A stretch of DNA of 64,000 nucleotides from Anarhynchus alexandrinus. Its lineage: Eukaryota; Chordata; Aves; Charadriiformes; Charadriidae. The position numbers and the translations under genes are program-made. Of this stretch, positions 1 to 14,100 are shown piece after piece. Numbering within the stretch: position 1 is the first letter of the stretch; each line of letters begins with the position of its first letter. The notes under the pieces were generated by a model. That model was not told the DNA's origin. It did not search any database and saw only the letters and a program-made list of their open reading frames with translations. The DNA lies in contig VUYV01000016.1 of the NCBI GenBank assembly GCA_008711295.1, positions 6,256,073 through 6,320,072 of the forward strand, read 5' to 3'.

Positions 1-3000
1 CAAGGGGAGTTTGTATGCTGCAAACCCCTCTATCCATATGCAGCATGAGAAAGGAAGGTTGGTCGTGGACAAGTTTCAAGGATAAACCACAGGAAAAATC
101 TCACTGCCTTGTTGCTTTCTGAATTTTTGGGAAGGAAAAGGCCTTACTCCCAGCTGCTGGAGTAAGGCTTGGCATGGGAGCTCCTCCTGGGGCAACTCAG
201 AGAGCTACTACTATGGCACCAGCCCAGAGCAACTGGGTTTGATTCCAGCTTGCATGTTGCTGGACCATTTCATGGGCATAGCGGGCAGATAAGATGCTGA
301 AAAAGGAAGAAGTGGCTTCGCTGCACCCTTTCGGCACTGACTGCGTTGGCTCTCCTGCTCTTGCTGCCCCACTCCTTCGTTGTGCGGGCTCCATGCTGCT
401 CTCTTCTTCAGGACCTTAGGAGGAGGGCTGATCTTGCTGCATAGCTCACGTGTGTGCCTCAGGAGCAACAGCTGGTGTTACTCAGGAGGAGAAGTCATGT
501 GGATAAAAAAAGGAAAATGAATCCCTGATCTCTCAGCACTCCCAAAAACAGCCTGCAGTAAGTAACGGCTGCATCATTGCAACACTGCTGGCTTTCTTGC
601 AGCCAAATGCTGGCAGCTGAGTTATCTTCATTTTTAACTGTATGATGGGCTTTTCTGTGATTGTATTGTTTTGATTGAATATTCCCTGGATCCGCTTCAA
701 TTTTCTATCAACATCAGTCCCATCAGCCTTGGAGTCTTCTAATGAGGTCAAGAAGCTACCGCAAAATTTAGAGCAAATGGGAAAAAAGAAGCATTGGTGA
801 CAGGTCGCTTACAATTTTAAAGAGCAAGAGCCATCCTCCCAGGCGGGCTGCCCTTTTCTATCTGTAATCTGTCCTACAAAGTGGATGGGAGATAACTCAC
901 TGGCAGATCCCTCCCCTGTACCAATAAAAGGGGTTTTAATTTACCAGCGCGTTAGCTTGGCACTGCAGAGCAATATTAGAATGATGACTCCCCTCATGCT
1001 CAATGCACTTCCAAACCCTATTTATAAACTTTAAAAAAAGGAGCTGAGGATTCATTGTCCTTTGGATGAAGAAAAATGGCACATATGTCTTGAAGTTTCC
1101 CTTATTTAATACCCACAAGTATTTTTTCTGATGCATTATCTTCAATCAAAAAAAAAGTGTAGTTTTCCTGAGGTTAACCTCCTCTTTCTTAGAAAAAAAA
1201 GAAAAAGAAAATTATCACCTCTGTGGATGGGAAAGCAGAGGCAAAAAGAGGGCAAGAGACCTGTTCTGCAGAGCTGGAAAAAGATCACATCACTGATTAT
1301 TAGAGTAGTAATTTGATCACGCGTCCTTTAACTTTGAGGGCGGATTAGCTAATGAAGCAATTAGCAAGGAAAATACCCATACTGCCTCTTGCAATGTGTT
1401 GGGCTAATCTGTCGCTTATATTGTTATACATCTGTCTACCTACAGCAGGAATCAACACAGTTTAGAATATTTTTTTTGTCTATCCATATCCTTTGAAGTT
1501 AAAAAACAACTTCATTGGCTCTTTCCCAGAGCCCCAGCATTCAGGGCAGGGCAGAATGGACTTTGTTCTCATCAGCATGGTAGCGTTTAATACATATGTT
1601 AGAAAAATAGACACTTTTTAGTCTTATTTCCTGAAAGAAAACAATTGGCTTTTTGGATAAGGTTGTCCTGCCTTTCTGCCTGTCAGATCCTCCTTAAAAA
1701 CTTCTGCATCCTCTGGCCAGTGTTAACCACACTTGCTGGAAGCACTGAGAAGCATAATTACGTTCATGTGAGTTTTGTGTAGTTTAGTTACAAAAAGAGG
1801 AGAGGCTGAAGACAGTGCCACATGGAAGGAGATGTCAGCAAGACTTGGCAAAAAGCCTTTTGGAAATGTGGGAAAGTTGGGAGGGTCTGTGGAAAGTAAA
1901 CCACCAAACCCCAGAAAACAGAAGACCCCATGGGCCCAGCATAGCATCCATGGGTGGTTGGTGCCCTTGCACTTGGCTGAGAAGGGCCCACCAGCAATTC
2001 CTGAGGATGGCCTGGTCTACTGGTGGGACATATCCTTTCCAACCATACTAAATTTAAGAACCCATTAATGTTAGAAATGAGTCAAACTGAGGAAAAGACA
2101 AACAAAAGTAAACCTTTTGTGTGATTCTGATAGCTTCAATTTCAGAGTTAGAAAAGGAGGGGGTTTTGTAGGTGTACAAACCTTCTCCAACACTTTTGAG
2201 ACCAGGATGTTCCTCTTCTCAGTCTCAGACTGTCTCCTGCAGGACAGATTCACTAGAGAGGCAAGGAGTGATTTTTATTCTTTATGTTTTGTGTTTAACC
2301 ATAATGGGGCTTTATGTTTTGTGTTTAACCATAATGGTACAAAGTGAAACTGAGAGGCTGGACACTCTTTGGTTTTAACTGAAGCTCTCTGAAGCCCGCT
2401 AAAAAACTCAAAATGGGGGTTTCTAATTGGGCCAGGGAAACAAATGCCTGTGTGCTAATCTTATTAGAGAGTGAGGCTTAAGCCTGGGTATCTGTCAGCG
2501 TGAACCTGTTCCCCCAGGCCTTTGTAGTGCTGACTTCTTAGCCAAAGCTTCCTGCTGTGTATAAAGTATTGTATCATTAAGTCTACGAGCAGAGCGAGGC
2601 TGCGTTAGCTTTTCTCATGGTGCTGCCTAGACCGGCTCCAAGTCGCAGATGACATGATGGCAAACACAACATCAGCTCGCCGAGGTCACCGTCTCATCAC
2701 TGCCAGCCCGGGTATTAATACAAGGAGGAGAGAGCTTCACCATGTTCTCACCACAGCCAAGCCTTGGGATTGACTGCCAAAAGGGAGCCGTACCATGCAT
2801 GCCATCACCTGCACGTCATCACAGAGAGGACACAAAGACCCACTGAGGAAACTGCCGCCTCCTGCCTGAAGTTTTACCTGGAAGCAGGAGCATTGGCAGC
2901 CACTTTGGGAAGACTGTATTTGATGTCCATCGGCTGCACTTTGCCTTTTGGGAATTTAAATTCACTGGATTTGTGTTGATCCTGAGTAGACCGCAGTGAA

Positions 3001-6000
3001 GAGAAAAGCAGAAGCCCGCATTGCAGGCCAGATGGATCCAAGCAAAGCTGATTTTGAGAGCAGACATGTCTAACAACATTTTATTTTCCTCTACTAGAAT
3101 TGTATGTCGACAGATTTCAAATATCTTTCTAAGTCCCAGTAGCCTGATTGAAAGTGGTATGTCTTTATCAGACCGGTTATGGCCCTTCTGAAATGAGAGT
3201 CTCACTAGCTGCATCCAAATCTTCTGTTTTGTTCCTAATTAAAGCAGATTGGGCCTTTGGGGAATGAGGGGCTGCATAGCATTTCCTAAAGTGCTTTCTA
3301 CATGAATTTTATTTTGAGAAAATTTACCTGGAGTATGAGGCAGCAACTAGGACGGAGACAAATTTGGGTTTGGTGGGTGAATTATACTTTCATAGTATGT
3401 CTCTGAGGGACAGTGAGAAATGCAGGAAGCCCAAGTGATGAGCCCAAGGTAGCCTTAAGGGTTTGACACAGAGGTTTCACCCTTTGGAAACATAAGGCAT
3501 GAACTTAGAGCCGCTGTTAAGTTGCTGACATACTCTTTTTATTTTAGAAATGCCTTAGAGCTGCTTTCTTCAATCATTTTGGAATGTGAGCTGAAAAAAA
3601 AGCCATTCAGGCTAAACCAGAGGGATAAACTATCCATCTCCGCAGTGTAATAAGTACCAGTTCAAACACAAATGAAATCATCTCTCATCAGACAGGCCCT
3701 ACAATGTTGTGCCATAGACTTTCTGCTGCCACCTACGCAAGAAACCATCAGACATGAAAAACAGGTTTCTGCAGTAGCAAAGCAGAGCGGGTTTGATGGG
3801 TGACGCAGGATGACGCAAGCATGAGCTCTGAGGGGGAAAGTGTAGATGCATCTGAGTCACCTTCCTCCGGGCACCATCAGCTTTAGTTTAAATATAAAAT
3901 AATCATTTTGTAATTGCTGTTTTCTACTGCTAAAATTCGTTCTCTGTGGAGATCTGGATACATCTCCTGTGTAAAATGATACAGGCTGGGTTCATTCTGC
4001 TGCTGGGTATAGCACAGTCCTCACCTGCCTCCAGGTGGGGGATTTAGCTTGCCCAGGTGATGCTGCTGATGAATGTGGGGAGAGGGGAGATAAAGAGGGG
4101 ATATGAATGCTCTCCCAGCAATACAGCTGGATGGTATGGGTTATCCTCTATCCTCTGCTACTTACTTCAAAGAAAACTACAGAGAAAGTCTTTGCTGTTC
4201 CTTTCTGCATCATCTCCAATTACCCTTCAAAATGTTTCATAGTTTCTGAATGCAGCCCTAGAGCTAAGGACCCAGCCCTGTCTCTGGGAGGGTGGTGAAG
4301 GTCAAGGTGAGGGCCTGCCGAGCTAACACCACGGGAGACCTCAGGCTTCCCAGCCCTCCCTGCAAAGCCCACCAGCAGCATGGTCCTGGAGGAGCATTCC
4401 TTGCTGCCCTGGAGGGGAGTTTCCCAAAGGATCCTCAGGCTCAGATATAAGGAGTTTCTTGCCTATTTCATTGCCAGCTTCTCATGTGACCTTTTTTACT
4501 TTAGTGCTACCTTGGGGACATGGCAGCCTTGGAGAAGTGTGACACGCTGGAGAGAGGAAAGGCTGCAGCATGCTGTAAATGTCTGGGTAAGTGCTTGCTT
4601 TCTCCTCACCCTCAGTGCGTTGGACTTACCACAGCGCAATACAGTGTCAGTTCTACCCCTGAGCACCTTCTCCTGTGTAACAGGAGCCTCAGTAAACTGG
4701 CTCTATAATCGTGTTGAGCCAGGAGGGTGGGTGTGGAGAGGAGGGGAAGGGTGCGGATGGGGCATCAAGCACTCCTGCATCTTTGCTCCAATGTACCTGA
4801 GAAAGGAGGGGGGCTCATGTTGATTAGCTGCCCTGAGTGGTAACGAACTCTAGATCAGGCTGAGTGCAGAAGGCAATAGGGAAGCTGGAAGCCCTTTTGG
4901 ATGGTCATTAGGATAAAAATCTGAATGTGTTTGATTGTTTAATTGCAGAGAATTCACATGGGCAACCTAAAATAACATGTTCATTAAGGTTTTGGCTGAA
5001 TTGAGTGACTACAGTGCAAAGCAGGTAGTGGAACAAGGTGGAGGATCTCATGCCTATTTGCACCTGCTGTGGATTTGGCCCACTGCAGTAATCAGAGAAA
5101 GGGTGAAATGTAGTTTTTTGTGCTTCTCCTACCCGCATGGCTTTTGAATGCTTTAGCAGACATACAGTGAACAGCTGCAAAGCAAAGCGTGTTTCTACCT
5201 GCCAGCAGCAAATTTGTGAAGTTGGTGTTTTGTGAATGCCAAATTACCCTGAACTGGGAGAATCTGCAGCAGATACAGAGCAGCATAGAGCAGAAAGAAA
5301 AGACCTCAAAGCTTGGGGGTGAACAAACAGGTCTAACGGTAATAACTGTTGAAGCCAATCTGAATTGTTCTCCAGCTTGTTTCTTAAATCTTGGCTTTCC
5401 TGGTATTGCCTGTGCCACTGGTGACAGTGTAATGGGATGTGCATGGTAGGAAGGTTGCATTTCTGAAGGCTCGGATTTATCCATTTGATAGAAAATAAAA
5501 AATGAATCTTAACCAGGGGCAAGCAGAAGTTAATTGGAACAACACAGCTTGTGTGCTATTCTGCTTGCACACTATCACTCACATCAAGGGCTATCTCCTG
5601 TGGTCACTTTAAAGGCATGCGCTGTGCTAAGCAGATTGGGTTATAGTACTTACTCTGCAAGGGGGAGAGCTTGACAAAGGATTTTCATCATGAAATGAAT
5701 TTTTCATCTCTGCTGAACATATCTGGTGACAAGAGAAATGTAATCATCTGAGGTATCAACTGTCCTTCTCTGCTGCTGGCAACGTGACTTGTGCCTCTCA
5801 CGTGTTACCTTCTCTCACGCTTTTCCTCTTGGGAGGAAGAAAAATGTATATAATGTTTTATTTTGGACGGTATAGTTTTTCTTTAGGTTTGAAATAGCTA
5901 TTTCTAGAACATGTCTTGTTGACGTCTCATTTCTTATGAGGTAGAAAGCTAAAAATATCACTGGTACGTCTGTATTGCCTTGGGATCCCTAGTGATTGTT

Positions 6001-7232
6001 GTATGGGTAGAAATGCAGGCAGGTGGGGCATATTTCTACCATACCACCATGGAGTTGCTCTTGCAACTCATGCTTGCAAGGAACGGGAGGGCTTTGCAGT
6101 TCTTAACTGACTATAAAGCCTAGTGCTCCCAAAAATAGCACCTCTCTCACTTTGGGCAGACTTGGGATGGCATGAAGTAGCTGAGATAGCTCTCAGAAGT
6201 ATGTAACAGCAGACTCCATAAATGACCTTTCTCTGCTGGGTCAGGGAGATGAGCTAGCATTTGGTTGAAAAGCAGGGAATGATCCACGAATAACAAGGCT
6301 GCCAGCCTGCTTGATATCTCTCCTTGGCCAGCTGCTTTCCAGAAATCAGTTGCTGGGATAACTCATGCATGTGATTTGGCTGATAACGAGGATGTATCTT
6401 TCCCAATGTTTTTTTTCTGGTGTCTCTTCAGACCCTTCTTCTCCCTCTTCTGATCTTGCTGTTTGTAGCTGAACTTCTAGCCTAGGGGGTGATGGGAAAA
6501 CTGATTCAGAGCCCCCAAGGTGGTACCCAATGAGGCAGGTTTACTCTAACCAGGTCAGACATCCAAGTACCGCTTCGTCCTTCCTTCACCCAACCCTAAA
6601 ATAACAGCCAGTACTCACCAGACCTTAAAAAAAGATCTTGTATTGGCTGCCACTTGATGCCTAACTGAATGGAACTGGTTGGCAGCATTATGCTCTGGGG
6701 ATGCTCGTTGGTCCCATTTCTGGAATCCTGTGTCTCTCAGGCTGTTTGGTCTGGCAAATATTAAGGTAATCCTAAAAATCCTTGCTTCTTAACAAGCAAA
6801 GTATGTGGCATCTAGATGGAAATTTAATGAGAGGAGGCTGAGGCGCAAAGCTGACAAAGCAGTGACCTTTCCTCGGTGGTGAGCCAGACCAAGCCCATCC
6901 GGAGGTGCTGAGATTAATGAACGTGTTGGTTCCAGCCAAAAGCAAATGGGCATTATTTATGTCATAGGGCTATTTTATTGGGATGCAAATTTCATAGCGC
7001 TGAACTCTTTGCTCAAGAGAAGCCTTGAGCTGTGCCAGCACAAAGAATCATTGAATTATCCGCAATTCCAAACATAAGCACGCTTCAGGGTCAGGGCTGG
7101 TGCAATCTATCTGAGTGTGGGGTTGGCCATCTGATACGATTTAGCAAATAACTCATTGAAGAGGAGTACAGTTTTTCTGTATTTTTTCTTTTTTTTTTTT
7201 CCCCTGTATTTATTCCCCACAGCCTCTTCCTA
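1..7232. other. Intergenic, no gene recognised
   Basis: No open frame exceeds about 150 codons and none resembles a known family. It contains the 30-bp tandem duplication at 2280. A stretch at about 2400-2720 has clustered CTAAT/TTAAT-like cores and ordinary complexity, and might be a conserved non-coding element. Nothing else is supported. Confidence 0.7.
2280..2337 (+). repeat. Tandem duplication, 30-bp unit, about 1.9 copies
   Basis: The unit beginning CTTTATGTTTTGTGTTTAAC is repeated at 2310 with 28 identical bases (2280-2307 against 2310-2337). This is an intergenic slippage-type duplication with no coding meaning. Confidence 0.95.
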
Positions 7233-8055
7233 GAGAAACTGATGTGTTACGGTCTAGCAAAGCGGTCTGTGCCGTGGGTGGGGAACTGGCTGACAGGCTG
7301 CACCCAGAGGGTGGTGGTAAATAGCTCCTTGTCAAACTGGCAACCTGTCACAGGTGGGGTCCCCAGGGATCGGTATTGGGCCCAACACTGTTTAATATCT
7401 TCATAAGTGATCTGGATGATGGGATAAGGTGTATTCTGACAAAGTTTGCTGATGATACCAAACTGAGGGGGGAAGCGGAGGCTTTGGAAGGCATCACCAG
7501 CAGAGATAAAGAAGTCGTTATTTCACTCTACTTAGTGCTTGTCAGGCCACACCTGGAAATCTGTGTTCAGTTTTGGTCGCTGCTATGCAAAAAAGATGTG
7601 GACAGGCTGGAGATGGTCCAGAAAAGGCCACAAATATGATCCAAGGACTGGGAAGCCTGCTGTATGAGGAAAGGCTGAGAGAACAGGGTTTATTCAGCCT
7701 TGAGAAAAGAAGGCTTTAGGGGAGACCTTATCACCATGTTCCAGTATTTACAGGATGGCTACAAAGAAGATGGAGGCTCCCTTTTTACAAGGAGTCTCAC
7801 GGAAAAGACAAGGGGTAATGGGTACAAGTTAATCCTGGGGAAATTCCAGTTCGACACAAGGAAAAACTTTCACAATGAGAATGATCAGCCATCGGAATAA
7901 TCTCCCCAGGGAAGTGGGGGATTCCCCAACATCGGACACTTTTAAGATTCAGCTGGACAGGGTGCTGGGCCATCTTCTCTAGGCTGTGCTTTTGCCAAGA
8001 AAGGTTGGACCAGATGATCCTTGAGGTCACTTCCAACCTGGTATTCTATCATTCA
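7233..8055 (+). mobile_element. CR1 LINE fragment, 5'-truncated and internally deleted
   Basis: The left part decodes to CR1 reverse transcriptase with the segment G-P-T-L-F-N-I-F-I-S-D-L-D-D-G and the catalytic-type motif F-A-D-D-T-K-L (about 7373-7466). Near 7480-7500 the element jumps to the CR1 C-terminal region (L-V-R-P-H-L-E-I-C-V-Q-F-W) and continues into the 3' UTR. The end GGTTGGACCAGATGATCCTT, then CTTCCAACCTGG and ATTCTATCATTC, is the CR1 3' terminus. Several stops and frameshifts show an old, inactive copy. CR1 is the dominant LINE of birds. Confidence 0.93.
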
Positions 8056-11000
8056 TTTCAGTTTGCATATATTTTAGTCAAAAGAAAAAAAGAAAAAAAG
8101 ATGCAGCTATAATAAGAAAGAAGCTGTTATAACCAGGAATTCTGAGCCATCCATGTCCTGAACACTAAAATCTTCCTGTTGTAAGACAGTTTTGGCATTG
8201 TTTATAAAGTGCTGAAGTTTAGCCCTTTGGCGTGTTTTGTGTTTTAAAGAATGACTTTTTGTCTGCTAAATTATCTGACCAAACATGCTGTAACCTAAGA
8301 AGCAAAAGATCTCTGGAAAGTTCATTTGATACTTGTATTTGTTGCAACGTTACTTCTGAGCTTGACTCTAGGAAATGAGAGCAGGGGATAACTCTGGTGG
8401 TTTCAGAGCTCCCTGCAAGGCAGTCAGCTCCCTGCAAAGGGAAGCACTGCCACCAGCAAACAAGGGTTGGGTGGAGAGAGGAATTGCATGACAAAGAATA
8501 ATTTTAAAAATAATAAAATAATTAAAAAAAGAAAATCCCAGCCTGATTAGGACAGGACACGAATAGGGGTTGAGGGAACAACACTGAAGACAAGAGGCAG
8601 CCTTGAGATTAGAGGCAAGGAGGAGAGATGTGGTCCAAAAGTAGAGGGGTGAAGGGGGAAAGCAATATAGAAACGGGTCGTCATGCACTGAGTTAGTCTG
8701 GGAAACTAGTGCAGGGACAAAAGCACTGGATTGGGTGGGACAGAAAGGTATGCGCCAGATTGTACTCATAATAGCAGAGTCACCTGCTCTCAGCTACAAC
8801 TGCTGCAGCTCCATCAACAGTCTGGCCTTGGCCCTTGTTGATCCTGCTTTTCTGTAGCCATTTGATTCTAGCTGGGATTAAATGTGGAGAATTTGGCCTA
8901 CTAACATAAAAAAACTTTAAAAAATGTACAGATTGCTTGTCTGGCATTGACTCCTATCCCTGGGACACCCATACCAGAAAGGAGGTGGTATGGTACCCCT
9001 TGTCAAGGTCCTGTCTTGTTAGAGTCAGACGCTGTTAGGAGTTTAACATCAGCCTTTATTTACTGCTCAGACCTTGTTGGGAGATGGCAAGAGATCAGAC
9101 AAGAGGATCAGAACAGTCCCCTTTGGCCTATTCGTCCTGTATGATCAGGGAGTAATTCTCTTCTCCATAAGCCCTTCTTGGCTTTAGACTGGGTTAAAAA
9201 AAAAAATCCCCAAAACATCAAAGTTAATGAAATTACTAATGCACTTAAGAAATAAAATTGCTTGACATAGGGTCAAGTGAGTCAGTTCTCCATGTCCTGG
9301 CGAATGGGGAGGTAGTGCTTTGGCACATCTCGTCTGGGCAATGCCCAGCCACAAAAATTGCTTCAGTATTTCTGAAAGGCGCTGAAGTGTGTCTTGTACA
9401 TGGCTTCATGTTCTCAACGCCTAATTAAGCACAAGGTCTGTGGTTTTGTGGAGATGATCTATGGGTCGGTGTCTGAGTTGTACTGCCTGTCCGTTTCTTT
9501 TAACAGGTTTTAGTTCCATAAATTAAGTTACTTTAGTTTTATACATGTTAAAGGAAGTCATTTAGGTGCAGCAGGTTGTTTCCAGACACAGCGGTTTCTG
9601 TGGCAGGAGTCAGGGTGTTTTTTGGGTCTCACAAAGATTAATCTGCTCTTTTAAAGTGCTAATCCTTCCATCTAAGCTGACGTGAGAATCCTAACCACCT
9701 TTCTATTACACCCCATTACCCAGATACATAAATCTGGTCAGGAAAAATCGGCTTCCAGCAGCTAGAAGTGATTCATTTTTGATGCAAGCAGAGTCCATGC
9801 AGGTTTGACATGAGGTTTCAGCAAGGTAACAGGAATTAAAGGGCACATCTTAAGCTGATGAGACATTCAGATATCAGGATTCTTAATGTTACAGTGTAAA
9901 TAATCTCTTACCACTCCATTAAATGAGAGGCTTTCAGGGCATGCAGCTATTGTTAATGACTGCCTCCTAATCCTGCCTTTCACGGTGTGCTAATTCAAGG
10001 TCTCCTGGTGCTTTTTGCAGAACGCAACTATTTGCAAGTTAGCACTGCACGGGGAAAGGGATGCTAGGCTGAAATAAGAGGCCAGCATGTATAATGAATC
10101 CTTTCTGCCATTGCTCAGTGATGCTTATTTACTCTACTTGAAGATAAAGCTGCTGCGGAGAGGGAGGAGGAAAAAATCCTTTCCCGGCTTTAACTAGGAA
10201 GGAAGAGGAAAGCGTGTTGCTAACAGATAGAAATGTCTCTATTATTGACACAAAGCTGAGTCCAGAAGACTGGGTTTTGGAAGGATGTTGAACTGCTCCT
10301 ATAAAGCTTAATTCTAGGCACTATCACCACTCCCAGTAAGGTTGGGGTTTTTTTCTGTGAAGAAATTAAATAATTATGTAAAAACTAGTTAAACTCAGCA
10401 AATATTTGCAGTGTTGTAATTCCTTGGGCGGTGCCATGACTGAAAGCAGTGCAATGCTGGAAGAAAGCTGGTAAATGGCATTCATTTAAACTTGCAATTA
10501 AAGAAAAAAAATAATCTCTTCATTGGTGCTTGGAATGGTTTCACACAGATGGTCAAAACTGTCAGCACATCTTGAGGGTGTTCTTTGCCATATAGTGACA
10601 ATTGCTGGGCCCTTCCTGCTGAAGGAAGATGAGATAACTTTACCCCCTCATCATGCTAAGCTGCAGCACCGCTTTTCACCTTTCAACAAATCCAGCTCTT
10701 GCTGATGTGTGATATTAAGGCTGCAAAGCCCTGGCTGCGAAGGTGACCTCCCGGGTGACAGCGGTGCCGGGTGGGATGCTTCTGGGCGCTGGGCTTTGCA
10801 GGTTTGTGTAAGAAACTGCTTGCTTCTGAGCTTGGTTACTGGCTGAGAGGTTTTATTTGCCTGTTTGTCAGTTAGTTTCTGTGCTTCATGTATTTTAATT
10901 ACTCAGATGACAAAGCAAAGATTTTATGATGTTCTAATATGAAAGCTAAAAGCAGTCTTTTAATGTGGAGGTAGTAGCAATTTGCCAGTCCAGTTGCTGT

Positions 11001-11090
11001 GGTACATCTTGCGTCAATGTGCCTGTGAGGTGTTTTGTTCATTTCTGCTGCGATGGTCCCACTGACAGAGAGACCCTGTCCTTCACTGGG
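8056..11090. other. Intergenic, no gene recognised
   Basis: AT-rich DNA between two CR1 fragments. The only notable part is 9830-10060, listed separately as a candidate regulatory stretch. Confidence 0.7.
9830..10060. other. Candidate regulatory stretch
   Basis: GAATTAAAG, CATTAAATG, TGTTAATGAC, CCTAATCC (OTX/CRX-like on one strand) and GCTAATTC cores occur in about 230 bases of complex sequence. Inference only. Confidence 0.2.
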
Positions 11091-11148
11091 GCATAATGGT
11101 TAGACTCGATGATCTTAAAGGTTCCTTCCAACCTAGATGATTCTATAA
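11091..11148 (+). mobile_element. Short CR1 LINE 3'-end fragment
   Basis: This contains the conserved CR1 tail GACTCGATGATCTTAAAGG, then TTCCTTCCAACCTAGATGATTCTAT. The sequence just left (11027-11090) may be a diverged continuation, but I cannot confirm it. Confidence 0.85.
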
Positions 11149-14100
11149 CTTAAAGGAAGCGGAGGGAGAAGAGCTCAGAGTCCTTTTTGGATGAAGGTGC
11201 TCTTTCACAGATGCCAAAGGAAAGGGAATCTGGCTACTTCCGCAAAACCCCAGATTGTGGAGGATGAAAATGGATAACGATGAAGATGCAAAACCCATCT
11301 CTGTTTTGTTTGCTTTGAACAACAGGGAGTATCCTGTCTGTACATGCAAAATGCTGGCTCATTGAGTGCAGAAATGAAGCTTATTCAGGCAGTTGTCTTT
11401 CAAGGGCATCAGTTTGTGAGAGAAAGCTGTACCAAATCTGACCACTACCACTCAGTTATGCAATGTTTTGGGGGGGTTATAACCAGTGTTTCCATTAAAA
11501 CATCAGTGCAGCCCAGCTTGCCTGGAGCCTGCAATTCCTGATGGATATACAATCCCCTCTTCAGCAGTTCACTGGTTCCACCACTCTGGCCAGGTCTTGC
11601 TTATTCCTCCTCAGTCACGCTGGGGAGACACAAAACCTGCCTTTGTCTTTATGGCAACATGGTGAGGGTGGGCAGAGATGATGGCGCTCATGGCTTTTTC
11701 CAGCACAAGAAGCAGAAATGTCCTCTCATGGACTCCATAAACAGCAAATAGTTGGAGGCTGGAGGAGTATTTGGAAGAAGCATAGCTATATGTTTGCTCT
11801 AGTCTTATAATTTTCCCAAGGCATCTGCTTTCAGCTTTGTTAGAGATAGGTATGTAGGGCTACGTGGGTGCTTAAGCAGCTTCAGCTCTTAAAGCCTTTG
11901 GAAAGTATCCGCTTTTGGTTTTGGTAAGGATCTGCAGAGCTTTCTGCCTCGTGCCAGCTATGAGCACTCTACCCTCCCAGAGCAGTCTCTTAAACTAAAT
12001 CCTGCTGATAGGAACAGACCTAGTGCCTTGTTTGTTCACTAGTGACAAATCAACTGCACATGAATTCCCAAATCCCTCTGTAAATAGGTGCTTACTGAGA
12101 TCCTCTCCTTCAGGTTTTGGTTGTGGGAAGAAGGGTACGTGAAAAGCAAGTGGCTCTGAAGCAGACAAGCTAACCTCTTGCCTGTTGAAAAGTTGGATAA
12201 AGAAAAGCTATGTGTAAGTTTCAACCAATAAACTTAAGTTTTCATTATTGAGTGAACTGTATGGACAAAGACTTAGTGTAAAGTTTATTAGTCTAATCTA
12301 TGTATGTGCATACACGGAGAATGGCCAAATATAGACTCAGCAGGGAGGGGGAAGTAAAAATGGATCCAATAAGATCAATGAGACTCAGTTCAAGTACCGT
12401 GCCAGTTGGTCAGGATGTGTGGGAGCTCTGGCGCTGCTCCTCTACTGGTTTTGTACCCTAACAGGAAAGTCTAACTTGGGAGCCAAAGTTCTCCCATGAT
12501 AGCACAGATGCTCCCAATGAAAATAAGTGTGGACCAAGTAACAGTGACCTGTGTGGCTACAAAAAACGTATGTGAAATTTGTTATAATAAATCTGGAGGC
12601 ACACTGGCAAGCAGAAAGCCTACCCTGTAAAGCAAAGCTGCTCTTGAGCACAGTCTACAGTCAGTTCAAGGCATACTATTACTACTTATGGACAAGAAAC
12701 CCCATTTAATACCATCAAGGCTATGACATAAACAAGGAATCTTGTAGCTGAGGTTGGCACTCCATCCTGGCCTGGTCACCTGCCAGCAAGATCTCTTGTG
12801 GGTGACATAACTACAGGAATGGAGGTCACAGAGACCCCTTTGCCCTTTAGAGCTCAGACTGAGGTGCTGCAGTGGGGTGTGCTTGGTCCCAAGGGTGCAA
12901 CCTGGCTAGAAAGAGCAAAAAGTGCCTAAAACTAGTGAGAGCTCGTCAGAGATACTGTGTGTGTTTGTAGATCTGCATAGTGTGGTATTTTACAGTAACA
13001 ATGAGGACTTTGGTCAAAGTTGTCACTCAAGAGTGCAGGGTAGCTAGCCCAAGGGAGGGCAGTCTGAAATATGGAGGTGGACTATCATATCCTGTATCAG
13101 GACAGCACCAGGTGACAGCATCAGCGATGATTTTAAACCTTAAACCCACAACAGCGTCTTACCAAGAGCTGCTGTTCTGTAGAGCTGAGCTTTGGCTGTA
13201 GACCGAGCAAACCTTAGCAGCTGGCTTGGTTTTTATTCTAAAGATGTGTAACTTTCCACTGAGCAGGAAGCTGCCTGGACCCATTTCCCATTGATGTCCA
13301 TGCTTGTTTGGAGCAGACCAGAGGTACTGGCGTTGTGTGCGAGGCAGCAAGTCTTACGCTTCCATCCTGGACTTACAGCATATTTAGTCAAAGCTGCAAA
13401 AAAATATAGCAGGGAAAAAACACTGCTGACCAATTTCTCTGCCTTACTGATGTTCATCTGGAGTGAACAGAAAGTCCAGAATCAATAAAAAGCTTTATTT
13501 AGAAAGCTGAGGCCAGAAGAGAAAGAGCAAATGCTCTGCAGAAGGCAGAAAGGGTTAGACAGAGCAATTATGAAATGCAGAAAATTGCACTCAACCTTTA
13601 GAGACACAAATGGGGTGCTATGTCAGGATTTTAATCATCCATCCTATTTTCAGCACTGTGTTTGGATTAAAAACCTCCCTCAATAGGATGTCCTGGGTAA
13701 ATAAGGCTGGGTCAGGGGCATATTTTCCACTCAGCGAGTGAGTTAAATATAGAAACATGTTTTTCACCTTTTGAGGAGAGCTTTTCCGAAGGAGGAGGAG
13801 TGGGAGCTCTGACCCTGCTCGCAGGTAGCGCCTGTTGTACATCTTTCCCTCTGCCTTTTTCTTTTTTTTTTTTTTCCCCCCAAAGGATTTTTGAGCTTTT
13901 CTGTGCCACGTACGCAGACATGAGGTCTCCTTTTGTTTGGGGCCGAGGCAGGGCTGTGCCGCAGACTCCAGCTCCTGTGACAGGTTGGATAACTCATGCC
14001 AGCGTGCAGGAGGCAAAGGTCACACCAGGCTTGCGGGCTTCTAAAACCAGCGGTGAAACACTTCTCCCCCTCGCCTCACAAAATGCCCTCAGGTTTCCAC

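Noticed and set aside
2819..3214. 131-codon minus-strand open frame
   Set aside because: No domain, no neighbouring splice structure and composition of random sequence.
7376..7900. Short open frames of 87 and 66 codons as possible genes
   Set aside because: They are decayed CR1 reverse transcriptase and CR1 3' region sequence, already covered by the mobile element call.
13618..14016. 132-codon minus-strand open frame
   Set aside because: It spans the polypyrimidine tract as a Lys run. Low complexity explains the openness.
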